Shown here piece after piece: positions 1-6,987 of a stretch of 12,521 nucleotides of DNA. The stretch's first letter is position 1. Each line of letters begins with the position of its first letter. Under the pieces are notes generated by a model, which was not told where the DNA came from, made no database searches, and saw only the letters and a list, made by a program, of their open reading frames with translations. The translations under genes and the position numbers were made by a program. The stretch comes from an uncultured Collinsella sp. GTDB lineage: Bacteria; Actinomycetota; Coriobacteriia; Coriobacteriales; Coriobacteriaceae. The stretch spans positions 1 to 12,521 of the forward strand of contig CAUFXK010000055.1 of NCBI GenBank assembly GCA_959596495.1, read 5' to 3'.

Positions 1-108
1 AACTGCGGGAATGGCCTATTTGCTCAATGTGTTCGGCTGAGATCGGAAATCAACCTTTGTTTCAAATGGGGTGGTTTTGCAACCGTCACGCGCCACGCTA
101 TGCGAACG

Positions 109-226
109 TGCCCCTTTTCTGTTGTCGGTCGGATACGATGAGTCGCGTGACGTCGTCAGAGGTCGAATTCGACCGCTAACGACGTTGTGCAGCTCATCAT
201 TTCTGGCCGCAAACAGTAAAGGGGCA
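109..226. repeat. Long imperfect palindrome, about 118 nt, almost loop-less
   Basis: Pairing each base i with base 335-i over 109-226 gives 59 pairs: 45 Watson-Crick, 6 G-U (read as + strand RNA) and 8 mismatches, with no gap needed. The outer arms are TGCCCCTTT (109-117) and AAAGGGGCA (218-226). Inner blocks include GATGAG/CTCATC (137-142/193-198) and ACGTCGT/ACGACGT (150-156/179-185), and the centre is the perfect palindrome GGTCGAATTCGACC (161-174). As RNA this would be a very long hairpin with an AAUU tip; as DNA it could extrude a cruciform. The size and shape recall ERIC-type intergenic palindromes of other bacteria, but whether it is repeated in this genome cannot be seen here. I find no flanking target-site duplication. 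Confidence 0.85.
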
Positions 227-287
227 TGAGGGTGTATTGAGGGGGGATGTCTTGCTGTCGGCATCCGCGTGCGGTGCCATTCGCTGT

Positions 288-307
288 CTGTAAATATACG
301 TTTACAG
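288..307. promoter_or_regulatory. 20-bp dyad upstream of deoC, candidate operator
   Basis: The sequence CTGTAAATATACGTTTACAG is a dyad with 7-bp arms CTGTAAA/TTTACAG around a 6-bp centre. It lies 120 bp upstream of the deoC ATG. The TGTAAA/TTTACA half sites resemble those of LacI- or GntR-type sugar regulators, although LacI sites usually have no such wide spacer. The regulator is unknown; no regulator gene adjoins deoC in this window. Confidence 0.5.
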
Positions 308-322
308 CTAATTTCATACCAC

Positions 323-351
323 TTGTCGGAATGCGGACGCTGTCCTTGTAT
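323..351 (+). promoter_or_regulatory. Possible deoC promoter
   Basis: TTGTCG (323-328) and TTGTAT (346-351) are separated by 17 bp and would place the transcription start near 358, about 70 nt before the deoC ATG. The -10 match is only moderate. The assignment rests on spacing and position alone, between the two dyads at 288-307 and 369-392. Confidence 0.3.
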
Positions 352-368
352 GTCGGGCGTACATTGAA

Positions 369-392
369 CGTGGTATTTCGCGTGAAACCACG
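369..392. promoter_or_regulatory. 24-bp dyad in the deoC leader
   Basis: CGTGGT (369-374) and ACCACG (387-392) form perfect outer arms. The 12-bp interior is also largely self-complementary, with CGCG at the centre. It lies 34 bp upstream of the deoC ATG and just upstream of its ribosome binding site. If transcription starts near 358 it would be either an operator just downstream of the start or a hairpin at the 5' end of the mRNA. Confidence 0.5.
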
Positions 393-426
393 AATCGGTT
401 GTCAGTCCTGAACAAGGAGGCCCAGC

Positions 427-1101
427 ATGACACTTGCCAAACCCATCAATAAATACATCGACTATATCGATGCCCCCGAGGACACGTTTGAGCAGTATGT
501 CGAGAAGGCGTTAAAGTACAACTTTCGCTGCGTATTCGCGAACCTTCAGGAGTACGAGACGGGCCGCGCCATGCTCGAGGGCTCTGACATCATCCTTGCC
601 GGCGCCATCGACTTTCCCCAGGGCACTATGACGCTTGAGGAGAAGCTTGCGAGGTTTGAGGAATACGCTGCGTGTGGCTTTACCGAGATTGACTACGTTT
701 TGAATCAGGGGTCGATCGAGAACCGCGATTTTGATGCCATCGAGCGCGAGATGACTACCATTGCTGATTTTTGTCGCGCGCATGGCATCACTGACAAGGT
801 AATCGTCGAGATGTGCAAGCTGGACGGCGACGACGCCGCCAAGCGCCGTGTATGCGAGATCGCGCTGGAGGCCAAGCCGGGATTCCTTAAGACATCGACC
901 GGCAGAAGCTTTGGCGGTGCTAAGCTCGAGGACGTGCGGCTGATGCACGAGGTGCTCGGCGATGCCGTGGCAATCAAGGCGGCGGGCGGTATCCATAATT
1001 ACGAAGAGGCTTGCGCATTCATCGAGGCCGGCGCCAGCGCGTTAGGCGCATCGGCGGGCATCGCGATCGTCGAGGGCGCACCGACGGATGAGCGTCGCTA
1101 G
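427..1101 (+). CDS. deoC: Deoxyribose-phosphate aldolase
   Basis: DeoC is a class I aldolase that cleaves 2-deoxyribose 5-phosphate to glyceraldehyde 3-phosphate and acetaldehyde, the last step of deoxynucleoside catabolism in the cytoplasm. The 224-residue protein matches the usual bacterial length and TIM-barrel plan. The Schiff-base lysine lies in GFLKTSTG (K155), the second active-site lysine in AIKAAGGI (K184), the catalytic aspartate in EIDYVLN (D89), and the phosphate-binding glycine-rich segment near residues 200-211 (EAGASALGASAG). The start is supported by AAGGAGG at 414-420. The gene stands 149 bp before the next HAD phosphatase gene; no nucleoside phosphorylase or phosphopentomutase is in view. 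Two dyads upstream suggest control by a regulator. Family assignment is firm; the in vivo substrate could be a related deoxy sugar phosphate. Confidence 0.93.
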   Translation: MTLAKPINKYIDYIDAPEDTFEQYVEKALKYNFRCVFANLQEYETGRAMLEGSDIILAGAIDFPQGTMTLEEKLARFEEYAACGFTEIDYVLNQGSIENRDFDAIEREMTTIADFCRAHGITDKVIVEMCKLDGDDAAKRRVCEIALEAKPGFLKTSTGRSFGGAKLEDVRLMHEVLGDAVAIKAAGGIHNYEEACAFIEAGASALGASAGIAIVEGAPTDERR

Positions 1102-1250
1102 CAGACGTATTTGACCTGAGCGATAAAGCTTCACGACCACACGCCGTTCATGTTCGAGACAATATGACTTTTTGCCCGTTGTAAACGGAGTCGCGATGGG
1201 TGTTCTGTATGATGGCTCAGACAAGGTTGTTCAATGACAGGGAGGCATAT

Positions 1251-2093
1251 ATGGCAATCAAAGCCATCGCGATGGATATCGACGGTACGCTCACCAACGA
1301 TCAGAAAGTGATTAGCCCGCGTACGCGCGAGAAGCTGCTCGCGGCGCAGGAGTCGGGCATTAAGCTCATCTTGGCTTCGGGCCGTCCCGCATGGGGACTG
1401 CACGCCTTGGCGCAGGAGCTCGACCTTCAAAACCATGACGGTCTGCTGGTTGCCTTTAATGGCGCGCATGTGGTCGACGCTCAGACCGATGAGGTCCTTT
1501 TTGACCAGGCTATGCCGGCTGACGAGCTGCACCGTCTGATTGATCACCTGCGTAATTTTGACGTGATCCCTATGATTTCGCTCGGTCGCGATTTGCATGT
1601 CGTGGATTCGTATCACTGCATGATCACGCTGCCTGACGGCTCGCAGAAAAACATCGTCAAATACGAGCGCGATGCGTGCGATCTTAAGATTCGCGAGGTG
1701 GAGAGCCTGCATGAGGTCGCTGATGCTTATCCCGTGGACAAGCTGCTGACGGCGGGCGATCCGGCCTACCTGCAGGCGCATTACGAGGAGATGTATGCGC
1801 CCTTTAAGCAGACGCTTTCGGGCATGTTTACGGCCGACTGGTACTTTGAGTACACGGCGCCCGGTATCGACAAGGCCCGCGCACTCGAGGGTGCCCTGCC
1901 CAAGCTCGGCATCGATGCCAGTGAGGTCGTATCGTTTGGCGACGGCCAGAACGACAAGTCCATGATTGAGTGGGCCGGCACCGGTGTTGCCATGGGTAAC
2001 GCCGTCGAAGAGGTTAAGGCTGTAGCCCAGATGGTGACCGCCGATAACAACGAAGATGGCATTGCGGTGGCGCTGGATAAGCTGCTGGGTTAG
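1251..2093 (+). CDS. Cof-type HAD-IIB family phosphatase
   Basis: A member of the haloacid dehalogenase superfamily, subclass IIB (Cof/YidA type); such enzymes dephosphorylate sugar phosphates and other small phosphorylated metabolites in the cytoplasm. In the 280-residue product, motif I is AMDIDGTLT with nucleophile D9 and acid/base D11, motif II is LASGR (S43), the motif III lysine is in GIDKARAL (K208), and motif IV is GDGQND (230-235). The large C2B cap lies between about residues 85 and 200. I chose the ATG at 1251 because GGGAGG at 1240-1245 precedes it at good spacing and the next residues begin the first beta strand; an upstream ATG at 1200 would add 17 residues unlike the family. 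The exact substrate cannot be read from the sequence. A terminator follows at 2117-2142. Confidence 0.9.
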   Translation: MAIKAIAMDIDGTLTNDQKVISPRTREKLLAAQESGIKLILASGRPAWGLHALAQELDLQNHDGLLVAFNGAHVVDAQTDEVLFDQAMPADELHRLIDHLRNFDVIPMISLGRDLHVVDSYHCMITLPDGSQKNIVKYERDACDLKIREVESLHEVADAYPVDKLLTAGDPAYLQAHYEEMYAPFKQTLSGMFTADWYFEYTAPGIDKARALEGALPKLGIDASEVVSFGDGQNDKSMIEWAGTGVAMGNAVEEVKAVAQMVTADNNEDGIAVALDKLLG

Positions 2094-2116
2094 AATCGCC
2101 GATTAATGCATGGCTC

Positions 2117-2142
2117 GGGCGCCTGCTTGCGGGCGTCCTTTT
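2117..2142 (+). terminator. Intrinsic terminator after the Cof phosphatase gene
   Basis: GGGCGCCT (2117-2124) pairs with GGGCGTCC (2131-2138), including two G-U pairs, around a 6-nt loop, and is followed by TTTT. It sits 24 bp after the stop codon of the upstream gene and would partly separate it from the next one. It also argues against translation starting at the ATG at 2110. Confidence 0.6.
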
Positions 2143-2157
2143 GCTAGGGAGGGTGCC

Positions 2158-2817
2158 GTGTCCGCATTTCCGTTCGACGCCGTTATCTTTGACATGGACG
2201 GCGTCATTGTCGATACCGAGTATTACTACTTGGGCGAGACTGCCGCGTTTGCCAAGGAGCTTGGACTTAATCTGACTCAAGAGGAGTTGAATGGGCAGGT
2301 CGGTACCTCGCATCAGTTCTTCCTGCATATGCTGGTCGATTGGTTTGAGCGCGCCGGTAAGGGACACTTCACTGGCGAGGAGGCGTTGGCCCGTTGGGAC
2401 GAGTGGGCGCATAAGCGTCCGCGTGACTATCAGGCTTTGATTAACCCAGGCGCCGTGGATACGATTCGAGAGCTGCCGCGCCGTGGCGTTCGCGTGGCGC
2501 TTGCCAGCTCGTCTCCCATGGTTAGCATCGAGGAAGTGCTCAACGCATGCGGGCTGTCTGATGCCTTTGAGTATGTGGTGAGCGGCGAGCAGTTTAAGGA
2601 GAGCAAACCCGAGCCCGACATCTACCTGCATGCGCTGGACCTGCTGGGGCTGCCCGCGAATCGCTGCTGCTGCGTTGAGGATTCGGTGCCCGGCATCACC
2701 GCTGGCAAGCGAGCCGGCCTGACAGTCATTGCCAAGCGCGAGGAACGCTTTGGCTTTAGCCAGGATGCCGCGGACAAGATTATCGACCAGCTGCCGGAGC
2801 TGCTCACGCTTTCTTAG
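2158..2817 (+). CDS. HAD-IA hydrolase, beta-phosphoglucomutase-like
   Basis: A haloacid dehalogenase superfamily protein of subclass IA with a helical C1 cap, in the group containing beta-phosphoglucomutase and small sugar-phosphate phosphatases. The 219-residue product has motif I VIFDMDGVIVDTE (nucleophile D12, acid/base D14), motif II in ALASSSP (about S117-S118), the motif III lysine in ESKPEPDIY (K150) and motif IV CVEDSVPGI (E174, D175). The cap spans about residues 20-90. The start is taken as GTG 2158, with AGGGAGGG at 2146-2153; the upstream ATG at 2110 would run through a terminator hairpin and add 16 residues not typical of the family. Mutase and phosphatase members cannot be separated by eye. 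Its neighbours are also sugar-phosphate enzymes, so a phosphosugar substrate is likely. Confidence 0.88.
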   Translation: MSAFPFDAVIFDMDGVIVDTEYYYLGETAAFAKELGLNLTQEELNGQVGTSHQFFLHMLVDWFERAGKGHFTGEEALARWDEWAHKRPRDYQALINPGAVDTIRELPRRGVRVALASSSPMVSIEEVLNACGLSDAFEYVVSGEQFKESKPEPDIYLHALDLLGLPANRCCCVEDSVPGITAGKRAGLTVIAKREERFGFSQDAADKIIDQLPELLTLS

Positions 2818-2819
2818 GA

Positions 2820-2840
2820 GCGCGGTAGTTGCGCGTTTTT
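2820..2840 (+). terminator. Intrinsic terminator after the HAD-IA gene
   Basis: GCGCGG (2820-2825) and TTGCGC (2829-2834) pair around a TAG loop, with two G-U pairs at the top, and are followed by G and TTTTT. It begins two bases after the stop codon and would end the deoC-side transcript. Confidence 0.65.
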
Positions 2841-2888
2841 CGGGTCTGATGAGTAAATAGCCAACATTTTGGTGCGACACCTAGCATA

Positions 2889-2940
2889 CTTTAAGCTAAT
2901 GCGGGCTTAAGGGCTTGTTGAATGCCCCTGAGCCCGCTTT
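2889..2940. promoter_or_regulatory. Overlapping inverted repeats in front of the GntR gene
   Basis: A hairpin pairs GCGGGCT (2901-2907) with AGCCCGC (2931-2937), extended inward by GGGC/GCCC, and is followed by TTT. Its left arm overlaps a second dyad, TTAAGC-N8-GCTTAA (2891-2910). Only 30 bp separate the hairpin from the GntR start codon, so the gene's promoter must lie upstream of it or within it. It could be a second terminator for the upstream genes, an attenuator, or an autoregulatory operator. Confidence 0.5.
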
Positions 2941-2967
2941 AGACTTAATCGTGCTTGGAGAGGGTAT

Positions 2968-3711
2968 ATGCCACCGACTGAAGGGCTAACTGACGGTAAA
3001 GCAGCGATACCGCTGTACCAACAGGTTATCGATATCATTAAAAACGAAATCAACTCCGGCGCCTACAAGGCAGGCGCGCGGATACCCAACGAATTCGAAT
3101 TGGCTGAGAGCTATAAAGTTGGCCGCGTTACCGTGCGACGTGCTATTGAGGAGCTCGTCCAGCAGGGCTATCTAACGAAGCGACAGGGGAAAGGCACGTT
3201 TGTCAATGCCCCCAAGCTCAAGCGCAAGATTCGCCAGAAGGATGACGTTCAGAGTTTTTCGGACGCATGCCGCGTTAACGGAATGGAACCGGGGGCGTGT
3301 GTCATTTCGAGAAAGATACTGCCGGCGGATTCCACCGAAGCACATTTCTTTGGTGTTCCCGTTGGAACTGACTTGATTTGCGTTGAGCGCGTGCGTACTG
3401 CCGATGGCGTCCCCGTCATGCTTGAGAACAACATATACGTTTACGAGGACAACGCCTATCTATCAACGGCGCCTCTATCTAACCAATCCATTTTTGAGTT
3501 CGTGCGCAACCAGACTGGCCGCATGCCCGCGTTTACCGACCCGTGCACGCTCGAGATCGCGTGCGCATCGCCCGAGGTCGCTCGGTTGCTGGCGGTTCCC
3601 GTTGGCGAACCCTTGTTTTATATGGAAGCCTTCTTTTTCGATGAGCAACGGCGGCCGTTTATCATCGGTCGTCAGCGGATCGTTGGGTCTCGCTACGTTT
3701 TTGACATCTAG
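2968..3711 (+). CDS. GntR-family regulator with UTRA domain (HutC subfamily), FrlR-like
   Basis: A cytoplasmic transcription factor, most likely the repressor of the downstream Amadori-product genes. The 247-residue protein has an N-terminal winged helix-turn-helix at about residues 15-80, starting with IPLYQQVIDIIKNEI, with the recognition helix in VGRVTVRRAI (51-60) and the wing in KRQGKGTFV (71-79). A UTRA ligand-binding domain follows at about 95-240. In this family the effector is often a phosphorylated pathway intermediate, here plausibly a fructosamine 6-phosphate (inference). E. coli places a UTRA-type GntR regulator, FrlR, with its frl genes. The start at 2968 is preceded by GGAGAGGG. 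A strong hairpin follows the gene, and the transporter has its own promoter, so regulator and target operon appear to be separate units. Confidence 0.9.
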   Translation: MPPTEGLTDGKAAIPLYQQVIDIIKNEINSGAYKAGARIPNEFELAESYKVGRVTVRRAIEELVQQGYLTKRQGKGTFVNAPKLKRKIRQKDDVQSFSDACRVNGMEPGACVISRKILPADSTEAHFFGVPVGTDLICVERVRTADGVPVMLENNIYVYEDNAYLSTAPLSNQSIFEFVRNQTGRMPAFTDPCTLEIACASPEVARLLAVPVGEPLFYMEAFFFDEQRRPFIIGRQRIVGSRYVFDI

Positions 3712-3721
3712 GACATTGCGA

Positions 3722-3761
3722 ATGGAAACGCCCGGTGGATCATCTCACCGGGCGCTTCCAT
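3722..3761. terminator. Strong hairpin after the GntR gene, no U-tract
   Basis: ATGGAA-a-CGCCCGGTG (3722-3737) pairs with CACCGGGCG-c-TTCCAT (3746-3761): 15 base pairs with a single mismatch and an 8-nt loop. No run of T follows on either strand. It begins 11 bp after the stop codon and probably marks the 3' end of the regulator transcript. Confidence 0.55.
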
Positions 3762-3821
3762 ACCGTTCACGGCGCGAACGCGACCGTTCAACCGCGTTGC
3801 GGCAATCAGTTTGAAATTATC

Positions 3822-3850
3822 TTGATGACGGGAAAAGCTGCTGGTAATCT
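3822..3850 (+). promoter_or_regulatory. Promoter of the Amadori-product operon
   Basis: TTGATG (3822-3827) and TAATCT (3845-3850) are exactly 17 bp apart, and TGG just before the -10 box makes an extended -10 (TGnTAATCT). The predicted start is near 3857, about 73 nt upstream of the transporter ATG. Two copies of ACCGTTCA, 21 bp apart (3762-3769 and 3783-3790), lie further upstream and might be an activator site, but that is weak. Confidence 0.65.
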
Positions 3851-3869
3851 ATAGAACGTCATAGAACGT
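3851..3869. promoter_or_regulatory. Tandem ATAGAACGT repeat over the predicted transcription start
   Basis: ATAGAACGT occurs at 3851-3859 and again at 3861-3869, a 10-bp period that puts both copies on the same face of the helix. They lie directly behind the -10 box, overlapping the predicted start, which is a typical place for repressor binding. The adjacent GntR regulator is the obvious candidate, but HutC-type sites are usually inverted, not direct, repeats, so this is inference. Confidence 0.55.
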
Positions 3870-3929
3870 TTGCCTTATGCAAGCGTTGAAGCGAGATGCG
3901 ATGCAGTCTCGAGTTCTTTGGAGGTATCT

Positions 3930-5393
3930 ATGTCAGATACGAAGGCGAAGAAGACAAACAGACGTTTTAAGTTCAAATTACCGCATGTCTATACGATCAT
4001 GTTCTTGCTGATCGTTGTCTTTGCGGTTCTGACTTGGATCGTTCCCTCTGGTCAGTATCAGCGCAAGATGATTTCGACAGCGGCGGGCGAGCGTGAAGTC
4101 GCCGTTGCTGGAACCTATGAACAGGTCGATAAGAACTACACCGATTCCGAGACCGGCGAGACCATCAATCTGGGCCAGGATATCTTCGCGGTTCTGCAAG
4201 CGCCCACCAAGGGTATCCAAGAGGCTGCCGACGTCGTTGCGTTCGTCTTATTGATTGGCGGATCGTTCGCAATCATCACCAAGACCAACGCTTTGAATGC
4301 CGGCATGAGCCGTGTGATTAAAAAGCTCAAGAACAAGGACATCCTCATCATTCCCATCACGATGACGTTGCTGTCCATTTGCGGCACTACGTTTGGTATG
4401 TCTGAGGAAGCCCTACCGTTCTATGCCATCTTCATTCCCATCATGATGGGTATCGGTTATGACTCGATGACGGCATTCATCATCTGCTTCCTTGGTCCTA
4501 ATCTGGGATATTGTGCCTCGACCATCGACCCGTTTAATGTTTTGATCGCCCAAGGCATCATTGGCATCGAGGGCAATCCGCAACTGTGGCTGCGCGCCAT
4601 CTCTTGGGTCATCTTTACCGCCGTCGGTATCGCATGGGCGATGCGCTACGCCATGCGCGTCAAGAAAAACCCCGAGTCTTCCATTACGTACGAGGACGAT
4701 AAGCTCAAGCGTATCGAGTTTTCCGTGACCGATGCCTCCATCGAGGAAGAGTTCACTACCCGTCAGAAGCTCGTGCTTATCGATTTTGCCTGCGGTATGG
4801 GCATTATCGTCTGGGGTCTTGTTACCCAGGGTTGGTACATGAATGAGATTTCCGCCGTGTTCCTTGGCATGGGCTTGCTTGCCGGTATCCTGGGTGGCCT
4901 TGACCAGCAGACGATCGCCGAGGAGTTCGTTAAAGGCATTGCCGACTTTGCGTACGCCGCCATCGTTATCGGTATCGCTCGCGGCATTCTGGTCATCGCC
5001 GAGGGCGGCATGATCATCGACACCATCCTCCAGGCGCTCGCTACTGCGCTCGCCGGTGCGCCCGCTGCCGTCTACACCACGTTTATGTATATCGTCCTTG
5101 GTCTGCTCTCTTTGCTGGTTCCCTCGAGTTCTGGACTTGCGGCGCTCACCATGCCCGTCATGGGTCCGCTGACCGAGCTTATGGGCCTCAATCCCGAAGC
5201 TGCCGTTACCGCGCTCCAGTTTGCTAATCAGACCATCAACACCATCAGTCCCGTGGCGGGCATGACGGTCGCCGGCCTTGCCGTGGCTAAGATTTCGTTT
5301 GGCCAATGGTGGAAGACCATTTGGAAGTTCTTCATCTTCATGGTCGTCTTTGGCCTGATCGTAACGGCAATCTCTGGCATGCTTCCGGTGTAG
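3930..5393 (+). CDS. YfcC-family membrane transporter
   Basis: A polytopic inner-membrane carrier of the YfcC family (ion transporter superfamily, related to the DcuC and ArsB-like carriers), 487 residues, close to the usual length of about 500. It has a basic N terminus, a first membrane segment at about 20-39, a hydrophilic loop at 40-95, and roughly ten further hydrophobic segments, for example 100-117, 138-157, 222-240, 305-322, 380-400 and 465-485. The VPSSSG motif (398-402 region) resembles the re-entrant substrate-binding loop of this superfamily. I start at ATG 3930 because GGAGG at 3920-3924 precedes it; an earlier in-frame start at 3870 lies within the operator region. As first gene of the operon it is the likely importer of the Amadori compound or a derivative. 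E. coli uses a different permease, FrlA, for this. Known YfcC substrates are poorly defined. Confidence 0.88.
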   Translation: MSDTKAKKTNRRFKFKLPHVYTIMFLLIVVFAVLTWIVPSGQYQRKMISTAAGEREVAVAGTYEQVDKNYTDSETGETINLGQDIFAVLQAPTKGIQEAADVVAFVLLIGGSFAIITKTNALNAGMSRVIKKLKNKDILIIPITMTLLSICGTTFGMSEEALPFYAIFIPIMMGIGYDSMTAFIICFLGPNLGYCASTIDPFNVLIAQGIIGIEGNPQLWLRAISWVIFTAVGIAWAMRYAMRVKKNPESSITYEDDKLKRIEFSVTDASIEEEFTTRQKLVLIDFACGMGIIVWGLVTQGWYMNEISAVFLGMGLLAGILGGLDQQTIAEEFVKGIADFAYAAIVIGIARGILVIAEGGMIIDTILQALATALAGAPAAVYTTFMYIVLGLLSLLVPSSSGLAALTMPVMGPLTELMGLNPEAAVTALQFANQTINTISPVAGMTVAGLAVAKISFGQWWKTIWKFFIFMVVFGLIVTAISGMLPV

Positions 5394-5402
5394 GTGGTTG
5401 TG

Positions 5403-6986
5403 ATGTCTGATCGTTTGACGGTCCTGACGTCTAAGAGCGTCTTTACCGGTACGGGGGACCTGCCGTTTGAAGGTTTCGTAGCGGTCCGTGGCAATCGAAT
5501 TGAGGCGGTTGGCACCAAGTGTGAGGTAGCTTCGTATTTGACCCAAGCGGACGAGGCAGTTGACCTGGGCGACCGCACCGTCATGCCCGGCCTGATCGAT
5601 GTGCATACCTTCTATACGGGCTGGGCGCTGCGGACGTTGGGGTCTGATCTGTCCGGCGTCGCTGATGCCAAAGAGGCCGTGTCGCTCTTGCGTGCATGGA
5701 AAAATGATCATCCGGATTGCGCGGCGGCTTTTGGCCACAACCTGCCCGAAACGTTGGCATCGGATGCCGAGAACGCAAATACAGCAGCTGCGTTTGACGA
5801 GTGTTTTGGTGATATCCCTGTCGTCTGCTTTACACCGGGCGCGGAGACCTGCGTTCTCAATGCTGCAGCCAGTGCGCGATACGGCTTTACACCCCAGGCG
5901 TGCTATGCCGAGAAGATCTGGCGCATGATGAGCGATTTTCTCGCGCTGCCCGAGGTGCGTGCCAGGTATTCGGACTACATGAGCATGCTTAACGAGCGCG
6001 GCGTTACCGCCATCAAGGAGATGGCGTTTGATGACTACTACGGCTTTGCCGACGAAATGGCTCGCCGTGAGGAATCTGGTGAGCTGACGGTTCGCGTCTC
6101 TATGATGTCGCAGCCGGTGGGCGCTGGTGCAAATCTGGCATATGCTCGCGAGGCACGAGAGCGCTTCTGGGGACCGTTCGTTCGTTTTTCTGGCTTCAAC
6201 CGTATGACCGATCGCGGCGTATGGGCGGGGCTTGCCGAGATGATAGACCCCTATGAGGACTCGGCCGATGCGGGCGCTGCCGGCAAGACGGTCGTCGAGG
6301 AGCCAGAGTGGGATCTGATTGAAAGCGAGCTGCGTGCAATTGATGCTGACGGCTTCCGATATTCCTTGCATTGCCAGGGCGATGGCGCCGTTCGTCGCAC
6401 CGTGGCGCTCTATGCCTCGCTGCCTCGAGACGAGCATGGACGGATGCTTCGCCGCCATGCGATTACCGATCTCGAGAACTCTGACCCGACCGATCTTGTC
6501 GAGTTTGGCAAGTTAGGTGGAATTTGCGAGGTCTATCCGCAGATTCTGACGCTAGACCGGCGCGAGGATTGCTTGTCGATGATGCGTCGACAAATTGGTG
6601 AGACGCGACTTTTGCACAGCTGGAATCGACGCGGCATGGAAGATTCCGGATGCACAGTGTGCTGTGGTACGGATTTGCCGCTGTTGATTCCGAGCCTTGG
6701 CGAGTCAATCTACAGCGCGTGCGGCGGATACTTCGACGATGGACTGCCCGTGAATGAGGCCAACGTGCTGACGCTTGTCGAGCTCTTGCGCGCTTGGACT
6801 GCCGGGGGCGCGTACGATCTGATGCGCGAAGACGAGCTGGGTACGCTTGAGGTTGGCAAGCTTGCCGATATCTGCGTGCTCGATCGGGATGTGTTCGACC
6901 TCGATTATCGCGACGCACGCAATCTTTCGGTTGATATGACGATGTCGGACGGACAAATCGTGTTCGATCGAAATAAGGAGGCATAA
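5403..6986 (+). CDS. Amidohydrolase family protein (YtcJ/AepA-like, amidohydrolase 3)
   Basis: A predicted cytoplasmic hydrolase of the metal-dependent amidohydrolase superfamily, 527 residues. It has a split beta-sandwich (about 1-60 and 475-520) around a TIM barrel; the C-terminal GTLEVGKLADICVLD is typical. The segment after strand 1 reads MPGLIDVHTFYTG, so H68 is present but the second histidine of the usual HxH metal motif is F70. Later candidate ligands remain: H323 in SLHCQGDGAV, H352 in RRHAITDLE and D424 in CCGTDLP; K205 in TAIKEM is another possible ligand. The ATG at 5403 follows the transporter stop by nine bases, with AGGTGG at 5392-5397; a GTG at 5394 is an alternative. Family members hydrolyse amide or formamide bonds. 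In this operon it may remove an N-linked group to release a fructosamine (inference). Confidence 0.85.
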   Translation: MSDRLTVLTSKSVFTGTGDLPFEGFVAVRGNRIEAVGTKCEVASYLTQADEAVDLGDRTVMPGLIDVHTFYTGWALRTLGSDLSGVADAKEAVSLLRAWKNDHPDCAAAFGHNLPETLASDAENANTAAAFDECFGDIPVVCFTPGAETCVLNAAASARYGFTPQACYAEKIWRMMSDFLALPEVRARYSDYMSMLNERGVTAIKEMAFDDYYGFADEMARREESGELTVRVSMMSQPVGAGANLAYAREARERFWGPFVRFSGFNRMTDRGVWAGLAEMIDPYEDSADAGAAGKTVVEEPEWDLIESELRAIDADGFRYSLHCQGDGAVRRTVALYASLPRDEHGRMLRRHAITDLENSDPTDLVEFGKLGGICEVYPQILTLDRREDCLSMMRRQIGETRLLHSWNRRGMEDSGCTVCCGTDLPLLIPSLGESIYSACGGYFDDGLPVNEANVLTLVELLRAWTAGGAYDLMREDELGTLEVGKLADICVLDRDVFDLDYRDARNLSVDMTMSDGQIVFDRNKEA

Positions 6987-6987
6987 G

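Larger units (their letters stand above)
1..426. other. Gene-poor region upstream of deoC
   Basis: I see no convincing gene here. A short open frame from the left edge ends with TGA at 38-40; it could be the last 12 codons of a gene lying outside the window, but that is too little to call. The stretch contains a long imperfect palindrome (109-226), a 20-bp dyad (288-307) and a 24-bp dyad (369-392), all described separately. The leftward open frame at 16-264 lies across the palindrome, has no recognisable domain and is probably not a gene. Confidence 0.6.

Noticed and set aside
1..40. Open frame from the left edge ending with TGA at 38-40, possibly the tail of a gene
   Set aside because: Only 12 codons are visible, with no motif and no clear terminator after it; not enough to call a gene.
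16..264. 82-codon leftward open frame
   Set aside because: It spans the long palindrome, has no recognisable domain and an amino acid make-up typical of chance frames in GC-rich DNA.
363..371. ATTGAACGT, 8 of 9 identical to the ATAGAACGT repeat of the Amadori promoter
   Set aside because: A single 9-mer with one mismatch is expected by chance in 12.5 kb; no tandem partner is present.
2911..2922. GGGCTTGTTGAA, repeated at 11555-11566
   Set aside because: A few shared 12-mers are expected by chance in a window of this size, and the surroundings differ.
4413..6458. Very long (681-codon) leftward open frame opposite the transporter and amidohydrolase
   Set aside because: It is the antisense of two well-supported genes; its product is rich in His, Arg and Gly without domain structure, as expected from a GC-rich shadow frame.
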